Assembly: GCF_051020765.1 (NCBI RefSeq)
Contig: NW_027469102.1
Location: 310,001-374,000, forward strand
Direction of reading: 5' to 3'
From: Lasioglossum baleicum
Lineage: Eukaryota; Arthropoda; Insecta; Hymenoptera; Halictidae
DNA: 64,000 nucleotides
The notes beneath the pieces are model-generated. The model did not search any database, was not told the origin of the DNA, and saw nothing but the letters and a program-made list of their open reading frames with translations. Below are positions 1-9,807 of the stretch, in pieces (position 1 is the first letter of the stretch; each line of letters starts with the position of its first letter). A program made the translations under genes and the position numbers.

Positions 1-37
1 GTTTTTACTCGACTAGCCTGCGGGATGCATCCTCTCG

Positions 38-43
38 CACGTG
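38..43. promoter_or_regulatory. CACGTG E-box/G-box hexamer, exemplar of one per A unit
   Basis: Each A unit contains the palindrome CACGTG (here within CGCACGTGTTTTT), so the motif recurs every 42 bp in A runs. CACGTG is the canonical E-box of bHLH factors such as MYC/MAX, USF and CLOCK/BMAL1 in animals, and the G-box of plants. A few variants destroy it (CACTTG, CACATG, CACGCG). Presence of the motif is certain. Any binding is inference. Confidence 0.5.
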
Positions 44-66
44 TTTTTACTCGACTTGCCTGCGGG

Positions 67-108
67 ATGCATCCTCTCGCACGTGTTTTTGCTCGACTAG
101 CCTGCGGG
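67..108 (+). repeat. Unit A exemplar (42 bp, G type)
   Basis: A complete consensus A unit, written here from ATGCAT to GCGGG. Its landmarks are the 10-bp palindrome GGATGCATCC that spans successive unit borders, the CACGTG palindrome, a T5 tract, TCGA and CTAG. The base after the T5 tract is A or G and defines two subtypes. G-type units normally precede a B block and A-type units follow one. The length is exactly four turns of B-DNA at 10.5 bp per turn. It holds 4 CpGs (observed/expected about 1.3 by my count). Confidence 0.95.
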
Positions 109-228
109 ATGCATCCTCTCGCACGTGTTTTTACTCGACTACCCTGCGGGATGCATCCTCTCGCACGTGTTTTTACTCGACTACCCTGCGGGATGCATCC
201 TCTCGCACGTGTTTTTGCTCGACTAGCC

Positions 229-320
229 ATGCGCATCCCAAAAAACCTGCGCATGCGCATCCCACAAAACCTGCGCATGCGCATCCCACAAAACCTGCGC
301 ATGCGCATCCCACAAAACCT
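229..320 (+). repeat. Unit B block exemplar (K-Q-Q-Q, 4 units)
   Basis: Four B units at 229, 253, 277 and 301. The first carries the A6 form (B-K) and the other three the ACAAAA form (B-Q). The last unit is cut to 20 bp and fuses directly to CGCACGTG of the next A unit. The block starts straight after CTAGCC of a G-type A unit, replacing its last 17 bp. Block length is therefore 24n minus 4 (92 bp here), and this pattern holds at the blocks I measured. Confidence 0.95.
248..259. promoter_or_regulatory. TGCGCATGCGCA palindrome at a B-B junction (NRF1-type site), exemplar
   Basis: Joining two B units creates a perfect 12-bp palindrome that also alternates pyrimidine and purine throughout. It exactly fits the known metazoan NRF1 consensus YGCGCAYGCGCR and also contains a GCATGC core. 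The recurrent variant TGCGCACGCGCA still fits the consensus. The variant TGCGCATCCGCA does not. First-2-kb counts (about 19) extrapolate to roughly 600 copies in the window. The match is seen directly; occupancy by a protein is inference. Confidence 0.55.
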
Positions 321-519
321 CGCACGTGTTTTTACTCGACTAGCCTGCGGGATGCATCCTCTCGCACGTGTTTTTACTCGACTAGCCTGCGGGATGCATC
401 CTCTCGCACGTGTTTTTACTCGACTAGCCTGCGGGATGCATCCTCTCGCACGTGTTTTTACTCGACTTGCCTGCGGGATGCATCCTCTCGCACGTGTTTT
501 TGCTCGACTAGCCTGCGGG

Positions 520-560
520 ATGCATCCTCTCGCACGTGTTTTTCTCGACTACCCTGCGGG
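520..560 (+). repeat. 41-bp A-unit variant (1-bp deletion), higher-order marker
   Basis: This A unit lacks the base between the T5 tract and CTCGAC and carries CTACCC instead of CTAGCC. It nearly always follows an ACTCGACTTGCC unit and then a GCTCGACTAGCC unit, so a single ancestral deletion was spread by duplication. Positions of its GTG: 536, 1633, 2070, 2282, 4218, 4673, 7044, 8141, 9643, 11347, 12444, 14675, 15430, 15891, 17987, 19012, 19473, 20102, 22042, 22974, 24827, 26044, 26850, 29057, 30130, 30735, 32942, 34015, 34476, 36530, 37579, 38040, 38669, 40609, 41541, 43394, 44611, 46488, 50351, 52576, 55392, 57131, 58132, 60708, 61757, 62680. Each shifts the reading frame by one. Confidence 0.93.
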
Positions 561-2130
561 ATGCATCCTCTCGCACGTGTTTTTGCTCGACCAGCCTGCG
601 GGATGCATCCTCTCGCACGTGTTTTTGCTCGACTAGCCTGCGGGATGCATCCTCTCGCACGTGTTTTTACTCGACTAGCCTTCGGGATTCATCCTCTCGC
701 ACGTGTTTTTACTCGACTAGCCTGCGGGATGCATCCTCTCGCACGTGTTTTTGCTCGACTAGCCATGCGCATCCCAAAAAACCTGCGCATGCGCATCCCA
801 AAAAACCTGCGCATGCGCATCCCACAAAACCTGCGCATGCGCATCCCACAAAACCTCGCACGTGTTTTTACTCGACTAGCCTGCGGGATGCATCCTCTCG
901 CACGTGTTTTTACTCGACTTGCCTGCGGGATGCATCCTCTCGCACGTGTTTTTGCTCGACTAGCCTGCGGGATGCATCCTCTCGCACGTGTTTTTACTCG
1001 ACTACCCTGCGGGATGCATCCTCTCGCACGTGTTTTTACTCGACTAGCCTGCGGGATGCATCCTCTCGCACGTGTTTTTGCTCGACTAGCCATGCGCATC
1101 CCAAAAAACCTGCGCATGCGCATCCCAAAAAACCTGCGCATGCGCATCCCACAAAACCTGCGCATGCGCATCCCACAAAACCTCGCACGTGTTTTTACTC
1201 GACTAGCCTGCGGGATGCATCCTCTCGCACGCGTTTTTGCTCGACTAGCCATGCGCATCCCAAAAAACCTGCGCATGCGCATCCCAAAAAACCTGCGCAT
1301 GCGCATCCCACAAAACCTGCGCATGCGCATCCCACAAAACCTGCGCATGCGCATCCCACAAAACCTCGCACTTGTTTTTACTCGACTACCCTGCGGGATG
1401 CATCCTCTCGCACGTGTTTTTGCTCGACTAGCCATGCGCATCCCAAAAAACCTGCGCATGCGCATCCCACAAAACCTGCGCATGCGCATCCCACAAAACC
1501 TCGCACGTGTTTTTACTCGACTAGCCTGCGGGATGCATCCTCTCGCACGTGTTTTTACTCGACTTGCCTGCGGGATGCATCCTCTCGCACGTGTTTTTGC
1601 TCGACTAGCCTGCGGGATGCATCCTCTCGCACGTGTTTTTCTCGACTACCCTGCGGGATGCATCCTCTCGCACGTGTTTTTGCTCGACTAGCCATGCGCA
1701 TCCCAAAAAACCTGCGCACGCGCATCCCACAAAACCTGCGCATGCGCATCCCACAAAACCTCGCACGTGTTTTTACTCGTCTAGCCTGCGGGATGCATCC
1801 TCTCGCACGTGTTTTTACTCGACTAGCCTGCGGGATGCATCCTCTCGCACGTGTTTTTGCTCGACTAGCCATGCGCATCCCAAAAAACCTGCGCATGCGC
1901 ATCCCACAAAACCTGCGCATGCGCATCCCACAAAACCTCGCACGTGTTTTTACTCGACTAGCCTGCGGGATGCATCCTCTCGCACGTGTTTTTACTCGAC
2001 TTGCCTGCGGGATGCATCCTCTCGCACGTGTTTTTGCTCGACTAGCCTGCGGGATGCATCCTCTCGCACGTGTTTTTCTCGACTACCCTGCGGGATGCAT
2101 CCTCTCGCACGTGTTTTTGCTCGACTAGCC

Positions 2131-2150
2131 ATGCGCATCCCACAAAACCT
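2131..2150 (+). repeat. Minimal B block: a single truncated B-Q unit
   Basis: The shortest B block I saw: 20 bp of B-Q between CTAGCC of one A unit and CGCACGTG of the next, with no B-K unit. The resulting 45-bp composite unit looks like an A unit in which GGATGCATCC-T is replaced by ATGCGCATCC plus CACAAAAC. It may resemble the ancestral form from which B tandems expanded, or be a late contraction of a longer block. Confidence 0.85.
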
Positions 2151-2342
2151 CGCACGTGTTTTTACTCGACTAGCCTGCGGGATGCATCCTCTCGCACGTG
2201 TTTTTACTCGACTTGCCTGCGGGATGCATCCTCTCGCACGTGTTTTTGCTCGACTAGCCTGCGGGATGCATCCTCTCGCACGTGTTTTTCTCGACTACCC
2301 TGCGGGATGCATCCTCTCGCACGTGTTTTTGCTCGACTAGCC

Positions 2343-3400
2343 ATGCGCATCCCAAAAAACCTGCGCACGCGCATCCCACAAAACCTGCGCATGCGCATCC
2401 CACAAAACCTCGCACGTGTTTTCACTCGTCTAGCCTGCAGGATGCATCCTCTCGCACGTGTTTTTACTCGACTAGCCTGCGGGATGCATCCTCTCGCACG
2501 TGTTTTTGCTCGACTAGCCATGCGCATCCCAAAAAAACCTGCGCATGCGCATCCCACAAAACCTGCGCATGCGCATCCCACAAAACCTCGCACGTGTTTT
2601 TACTCGACTAGCCTGCGGGATGCATCCTCTCGCACGTGTTTTTACCCGACTAGCCTGCGGGATGCATCCTCTCGCACGTGTTTTTACTCGACTAGCCTGC
2701 GGGATGCATCCTCTCGCACGTGTTTTTGCTCGACCAGCCTGCGGGATGCATCCTCTCGCACGTGTTTTTGCTCGACTAGCCATGCGCATCCCAAAAAACC
2801 TGCGCATGCGCATCCCACAAAACCTGCGCATGCGCATCCCACAAAACCTCGCACGTGTTTTTACTCGACTAGCCTGCGGGATGCATCCTCTCGCACGTGT
2901 TTTTACTCGACTTGCCTGCGGGATGCATCCTCTCGCACGTGTTTTTGCTCGACTAGCCATGCGCATCCCAAAAAACCTGCGCACGCGCATCCCACAAAAC
3001 CTGCGCATGCGCATCCCACAAAACCTCGCACGTGTTTTCACTCGTCTAGCCTGCAGGATGCATCCTCTCGCACGTGTTTTTACTCGACTAGCCTGCGGGA
3101 TGCATCCTCTCGCACGTGTTTTTGCTCGACTAGCCATGCGCATCCCAAAAAAACCTGCGCATGCGCATCCCACAAAACCTCGCACGTGTTTTTACTCGAC
3201 TAGCCTGCGGGATGCATCCTCTCGCACGTGTTTTTACCCGACTAGCCTGCGGGATGCATCCTCTCGCACGTGTTTTTACTCGACTAGCCTGCGGGATGCA
3301 TCCTCTCGCACGTGTTTTTGCTCGACCAGCCTGCGGGATGCATCCTCTCGCACGTGTTTTTGCTCGACTAGCCATGCGCATCCCAAAAAACCTGCGCATG
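2343..3400 (+). repeat. Nested 616-bp tandem duplication
   Basis: The B block at 2,343 (K, then a GCGCACGCGC variant, then Q), the TGCAGGATG A unit and the A7 B unit recur 616 bp later at 2,959. The same pair recurs in the next 2,391-bp copy at 4,734 and 5,350, so the 616-bp event came before the 2,391-bp one. The right limit is approximate. Confidence 0.82.
2520..2544 (+). repeat. 25-bp B-K variant with A7 tract, local marker
   Basis: The A6 tract of B-K is lengthened to A7, making a 25-bp unit. It occurs with A7 starting at 2,531, 3,147, 4,922, 5,538 and 9,841 and I saw it nowhere else. All five carriers are related by the 616-, 2,391- and 4,303-bp duplications, so one slippage event was copied. 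Confidence 0.9.
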
Positions 3401-4540
3401 CGCATCCCAAAAAACCTGCGCATGCGCATCCCACAAAACCTGCGCATGCGCATCCCACAAAACCTCGCACGTGTTTTTACTCGACTAGCCTGCGGGATGC
3501 ATCCTCTCGCACGTGTTTTTACTCGACTTGCCTGCGGGATGCATCCTCTCGCACGTGTTTTTGCTCGACTAGCCTGCGGGATGCATCCTCTCGCACGTGT
3601 TTTTACTCGACTACCCTGCGGGATGCATCCTCTCGCACGTGTTTTTACTCGACTAGCCTGCGGGATGCATCCTCTCGCACGTGTTTTTGCTCGACTAGCC
3701 ATGCGCATCCCAAAAAACCTGCGCATGCGCATCCCAAAAAACCTGCGCATGCGCATCCCACAAAACCTGCGCATGCGCATCCCACAAAACCTCGCACGTG
3801 TTTTTACTCGACTAGCCTGCGGGATGCATCCTCTCGCACGTGTTTTTGCTCGACTAGCCATGCGCATCCCAAAAAACCTGCGCATGCGCATCCCAAAAAA
3901 CCTGCGCATGCGCATCCCACAAAACCTGCGCATGCGCATCCCACAAAACCTCGCACTTGTTTTTACTCGACTACCCTGCGGGATGCATCCTCTCGCACGT
4001 GTTTTTGCTCGACTAGCCATGCGCATCCCAAAAAACCTGCGCATGCGCATCCCACAAAACCTGCGCATGCGCATCCCACAAAACCTCGCACGTGTTTTTA
4101 CTCGACTAGCCTGCGGGATGCATCCTCTCGCACGTGTTTTTACTCGACTTGCCTGCGGGATGCATCCTCTCGCACGTGTTTTTGCTCGACTAGCCTGCGG
4201 GATGCATCCTCTCGCACGTGTTTTTCTCGACTACCCTGCGGGATGCATCCTCTCGCACGTGTTTTTGCTCGACTAGCCATGCGCATCCCAAAAAACCTGC
4301 GCACGCGCATCCCACAAAACCTGCGCATGCGCATCCCACAAAACCTCGCACGTGTTTTTACTCGACTAGCCTGCGGGATGCATCCTCTCGCACGTGTTTT
4401 TGCTCGACTAGCCTGCGGGATGCATCCTCTCGCACGTGTTCTTACTCGACTACCCTGCGGGATGCATCCTCTCGCACGTGTTTTTGCTCGACTAGCCATG
4501 CGCATCCCAAAAAACCTGCGCATGCGCATCCCACAAAACC

Positions 4541-6640
4541 TCGCACGTGTTTTTACTCGACTAGCCTGCGGGATGCATCCTCTCGCACGTGTTTTTACTC
4601 GACTTGCCTGCGGGATGCATCCTCTCGCACGTGTTTTTGCTCGACTAGCCTGCGGGATGCATCCTCTCGCACGTGTTTTTCTCGACTACCCTGCGGGATG
4701 CATCCTCTCGCACGTGTTTTTGCTCGACTAGCCATGCGCATCCCAAAAAACCTGCGCACGCGCATCCCACAAAACCTGCGCATGCGCATCCCACAAAACC
4801 TCGCACGTGTTTTCACTCGTCTAGCCTGCAGGATGCATCCTCTCGCACGTGTTTTTACTCGACTAGCCTGCGGGATGCATCCTCTCGCACGTGTTTTTGC
4901 TCGACTAGCCATGCGCATCCCAAAAAAACCTGCGCATGCGCATCCCACAAAACCTGCGCATGCGCATCCCACAAAACCTCGCACGTGTTTTTACTCGACT
5001 AGCCTGCGGGATGCATCCTCTCGCACGTGTTTTTACCCGACTAGCCTGCGGGATGCATCCTCTCGCACGTGTTTTTACTCGACTAGCCTGCGGGATGCAT
5101 CCTCTCGCACGTGTTTTTGCTCGACCAGCCTGCGGGATGCATCCTCTCGCACGTGTTTTTGCTCGACTAGCCATGCGCATCCCAAAAAACCTGCGCATGC
5201 GCATCCCACAAAACCTGCGCATGCGCATCCCACAAAACCTCGCACGTGTTTTTACTCGACTAGCCTGCGGGATGCATCCTCTCGCACGTGTTTTTACTCG
5301 ACTTGCCTGCGGGATGCATCCTCTCGCACGTGTTTTTGCTCGACTAGCCATGCGCATCCCAAAAAACCTGCGCACGCGCATCCCACAAAACCTGCGCATG
5401 CGCATCCCACAAAACCTCGCACGTGTTTTCACTCGTCTAGCCTGCAGGATGCATCCTCTCGCACGTGTTTTTACTCGACTAGCCTGCGGGATGCATCCTC
5501 TCGCACGTGTTTTTGCTCGACTAGCCATGCGCATCCCAAAAAAACCTGCGCATGCGCATCCCACAAAACCTGCGCATGCGCATCCCACAAAACCTCGCAC
5601 GTGTTTTTACTCGACTAGCCTGCGGGATGCATCCTCTCGCACGTGTTTTTACCCGACTAGCCTGCGGGATGCATCCTCTCGCACGTGTTTTTACTCGACT
5701 AGCCTGCGGGATGCATCCTCTCGCACGTGTTTTTGCTCGACCAGCCTGCGGGATGCATCCTCTCGCACGTGTTTTTGCTCGACTAGCCATGCGCATCCCA
5801 AAAAACCTGCGCATGCGCATCCCAAAAAACCTGCGCATGCGCATCCCACAAAACCTGCGCATGCGCATCCCACAAAACCTCGCACGTGTTTTTACTCGAC
5901 TAGCCTGCGGGATGCATCCTCTCGCACGTGTTTTTACTCGACTTGCCTGCGGGATGCATCCTCTCGCACGTGTTTTTGCTCGACTAGCCTGCGGGATGCA
6001 TCCTCTCGCACGTGTTTTTACTCGACTACCCTGCGGGATGCATCCTCTCGCACGTGTTTTTACTCGACTAGCCTGCGGGATGCATCCTCTCGCACGTGTT
6101 TTTGCTCGACTAGCCATGCGCATCCCAAAAAACCTGCGCATGCGCATCCCAAAAAACCTGCGCATGCGCATCCCAAAAAACCTGCGCATGCGCATCCCAC
6201 AAAACCTGCGCATGCGCATCCCACAAAACCTCGCACGTGTTTTTACTCGACTAGCCTGCGGGATGCATCCTCTCGCACGTGTTTTTGCTCGACTAGCCAT
6301 GCGCATCCCAAAAAACCTGCGCATGCGCATCCCAAAAAACCTGCGCATGCGCATCCCACAAAACCTGCGCATGCGCATCCCACAAAACCTCGCACTTGTT
6401 TTTACTCGACTACCCTGCGGGATGCATCCTCTCGCACGTGTTTTTGCTCGACTAGCCATGCGCATCCCAAAAAACCTGCGCATGCGCATCCCACAAAACC
6501 TGCGCATGCGCATCCCACAAAACCTCGCACGTGTTTTTACTCGACTAGCCTGCGGGATGCATCCTCTCGCACGTGTTTTTACTCGACTTGCCTGCGGGAT
6601 GCATCCTCTCGCACGTGTTTTTGCTCGACTAGCCTGCGGG
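4541..6640 (+). repeat. Copy 2 of 2,391-bp tandem duplication
   Basis: Partner of the segment at 2,150. It differs by added B units: one extra B-Q after the A7 unit near 5,565 and one extra B-K near 6,160, raising the offset from 2,391 to 2,439. These single-unit gains show 24-bp slippage or local exchange acting after the larger duplication. Confidence 0.83.
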
Positions 6641-9600
6641 ATGCATCCTCTCGCACGTGTTTTTACTCGACTACCCTGCGGGATGCATCCTCTCGCACGT
6701 GTTTTTACTCGACTACCCTGCGGGATGCATCCTCTCGCACGTGTTTTTGCTCGACTAGCCATGCGCATCCCAAAAAACCTGCGCATGCGCATCCCACAAA
6801 ACCTGCGCATGCGCATCCCACAAAACCTCGCACGTGTTTTTACTCGACTAGCCTGCGGGATGCATCCTCTCGCACGTGTTTTTACTCGACTAGCCTGCGG
6901 GATGCATCCTCTCGCACGTGTTTTTACTCGACTAGCCTGCGGGATGCATCCTCTCGCACGTGTTTTTACTCGACTTGCCTGCGGGATGCATCCTCTCGCA
7001 CGTGTTTTTGCTCGACTAGCCTGCGGGATGCATCCTCTCGCACGTGTTTTTCTCGACTACCCTGCGGGATGCATCCTCTCGCACGTGTTTTTGCTCGACC
7101 AGCCTGCGGGATGCATCCTCTCGCACGTGTTTTTGCTCGACTAGCCTGCGGGATGCATCCTCTCGCACGTGTTTTTACTCGACTAGCCTTCGGGATTCAT
7201 CCTCTCGCACGTGTTTTTACTCGACTAGCCTGCGGGATGCATCCTCTCGCACGTGTTTTTGCTCGACTAGCCATGCGCATCCCAAAAAACCTGCGCATGC
7301 GCATCCCAAAAAACCTGCGCATGCGCATCCCACAAAACCTGCGCATGCGCATCCCACAAAACCTCGCACGTGTTTTTACTCGACTAGCCTGCGGGATGCA
7401 TCCTCTCGCACGTGTTTTTACTCGACTTGCCTGCGGGATGCATCCTCTCGCACGTGTTTTTGCTCGACTAGCCTGCGGGATGCATCCTCTCGCACGTGTT
7501 TTTACTCGACTACCCTGCGGGATGCATCCTCTCGCACGTGTTTTTACTCGACTAGCCTGCGGGATGCATCCTCTCGCACGTGTTTTTGCTCGACTAGCCA
7601 TGCGCATCCCAAAAAACCTGCGCATGCGCATCCCAAAAAACCTGCGCATGCGCATCCCACAAAACCTGCGCATGCGCATCCCACAAAACCTCGCACGTGT
7701 TTTTACTCGACTAGCCTGCGGGATGCATCCTTTCGCACGCGTTTTTGCTCGACTAGCCATGCGCATCCCAAAAAACCTGCGCATGCGCATCCCAAAAAAC
7801 CTGCGCATGCGCATCCCACAAAACCTGCGCATGCGCATCCCACAAAACCTGCGCATGCGCATCCCACAAAACCTCGCACTTGTTTTTACTCGACTACCCT
7901 GCGGGATGCATCCTCTCGCACGTGTTTTTGCTCGACTAGCCATGCGCATCCCAAAAAACCTGCGCATGCGCATCCCACAAAACCTGCGCATGCGCATCCC
8001 ACAAAACCTCGCACGTGTTTTTACTCGACTAGCCTGCGGGATGCATCCTCTCGCACGTGTTTTTACTCGACTTGCCTGCGGGATGCATCCTCTCGCACGT
8101 GTTTTTGCTCGACTAGCCTGCGGGATGCATCCTCTCGCACGTGTTTTTCTCGACTACCCTGCGGGATGCATCCTCTCGCACGTGTTTTTGCTCGACTAGC
8201 CATGCGCATCCCAAAAAACCTGCGCACGCGCATCCCACAAAACCTGCGCATGCGCATCCCACAAAACCTCGCACGTGTTTTTACTCGTCTAGCCTGCAGG
8301 ATGCATCCTCTCGCACGTGTTTTTACTCGACTAGCCTGCGGGATGCATCCTCTCGCACGTGTTTTTGCTCGACTAGCCATGCGCATCCCAAAAAACCTGC
8401 GCATGCGCATCCCACAAAACCTGCGCATGCGCATCCCACAAAACCTCGCACGTGTTTTTACTCGACTAGCCTGCGGGATGCATCCTCTCGCACGTGTTTT
8501 TACCCGACTAGCCTGCGGGATGCATCCTCTCGCACGTGTTTTTACTCGACTAGCCTGCGGGATGCATCCTCTCGCACGTGTTTTTACTCGACTAGCCTGC
8601 AGGATGCATCCTCTCGCACGTGTTTTTGCTCGACCAGCCTGCGGGATGCATCCTCTCGCACGTGTTTTTGCTCGACTAGCCTGCGGGATGCATCCTCTCG
8701 CACGTGTTTTTACTCGACTAGCCTTCGGGATTCATCCTCTCGCACGTGTTTTTACTCGACTAGCCGGCGGGATGCATCCTCTCGCACGTGTTTTTGCTCG
8801 ACTAGCCATGCGCATCCCAAAAAACCTGCGCATGCGCATCCCAAAAAACCTGCGCATGCGCATCCCACAAAACCTGCGCATGCGCATCCCACAAAACCTC
8901 GCACGTGTTTTTACTCGACTAGCCTGCGGGATGCATCCTCTCGCACGTGTTTTTACTCGACTACCCTGCGGGATGCATCCTCTCGCACGTGTTTTTACTC
9001 GACTAGCCTGCGGGATGCATCCTCTCGCACGTGTTTTTGCTCGACTAGCCATGCGCATCCCAAAAAACCTGCGCATGCGCATCCCAAAAAACCTGCGCAT
9101 GCGCATCCCAAAAAACCTGCGCATGCGCATCCCACAAAACCTGCGCATGCGCATCCCACAAAACCTCGCACGTGTTTTTACTCGACTAGCCTGCGGGATG
9201 CATCCTCTCGCACGTGTTTTTACTCGACTAGCCTGCGGGATGCATCCTCTCGCACGTGTTTTTACTCGACTAGCCTGCGGGATGCATCCTCTCGCACGTG
9301 TTTTTACTCGACTAGCCTGCGGGATGCATCCTCTCGCACGTGTTTTTGCTCGACTAGCCTGCGGGATGCATCCTCTCGCACGTGTTCTTACTCGACTACC
9401 CTGCGGGATGCATCCTCTCGCACGTGTTTTTGCTCGACTAGCCATGCGCATCCCAAAAAACCTGCGCATGCGCATCCCACAAAACCTGCGCATGCGCATC
9501 CCACAAAACCTCGCACGTGTTTTTACTCGACTAGCCTGCGGGATGCATCCTCTCGCACGTGTTTTTACTCGACTTGCCTGCGGGATGCATCCTCTCGCAC

Positions 9601-9807
9601 GTGTTTTTGCTCGACTAGCCTGCGGGATGCATCCTCTCGCACGTGTTTTTCTCGACTACCCTGCGGGATGCATCCTCTCGCACGTGTTTTTGCTCGACCA
9701 GCCTGCGGGATGCATCCTCTCGCACGTGTTTTTGCTCGACTAGCCTGCGGGATGCATCCTCTCGCACGTGTTTTTACTCGACTAGCCTTCGGGATTCATC
9801 CTCTCGC
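5505..9807 (+). repeat. Copy 1 of 4,303-bp tandem duplication
   Basis: Markers repeat exactly 4,303 bp later. A7 at 5,538 matches 9,841. The 41-bp units with GTG at 7,044 and 8,141 match 11,347 and 12,444. The private CCTTTCGCACGCG unit near 7,729 matches 12,032. Left of about 9,225 the match is continuous. The remainder (9,225-9,807) matches at an offset of 5,032 because copy 2 carries extra sequence. Confidence 0.87.

Larger units (their letters stand above)
1..1990 (+). repeat. Higher-order segment homologous to 6.53-8.50 kb and 10.84-12.80 kb
   Basis: The order of variant units matches the segment 6,508 bp downstream. The two 41-bp units at 520 and 1,617 correspond to those at 7,028 and 8,125. 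The TTCGGGATTCAT unit and the pattern of K and Q subunits in the B blocks also match. Left of about 300 the offset is 6,532, because this copy has one more 24-bp B-Q unit. A third copy lies a further 4,303 bp on. The match ends near 1,990, where the downstream copies switch to an ACCCGAC unit. Confidence 0.85.
2150..4540 (+). repeat. Copy 1 of 2,391-bp tandem duplication
   Basis: Unit order repeats 2,391 bp later. The 41-bp unit GTG at 2,282 matches 4,673. The A7 tracts starting at 2,531 and 3,147 match 4,922 and 5,538. The offset then grows to 2,415 and 2,439 as the second copy gains single 24-bp B units. Clear homology ends near 4,200, where the 41-bp unit at 4,218 has no partner. Boundaries are approximate because breakpoints lie inside near-identical A units. 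Confidence 0.85.

Noticed and set aside
41..48. T5 tracts as terminators or Pol III stop signals
   Set aside because: The tract recurs in every A unit as part of the repeat, has no preceding hairpin of its own and no gene to terminate.
67..108. CENP-B box in unit A (near GACTAGCCTGCGGG)
   Set aside because: Alignment to NTTCGNNNNANNCGGGN keeps only the CGGG part. The TTCG half and the central A are missing, and the TTCGGGATTCAT variant does not restore them.
229..320. CRISPR-like array of short direct repeats
   Set aside because: There are no unique spacers; the material between repeats is itself repeat, units abut directly, and there are no cas genes.
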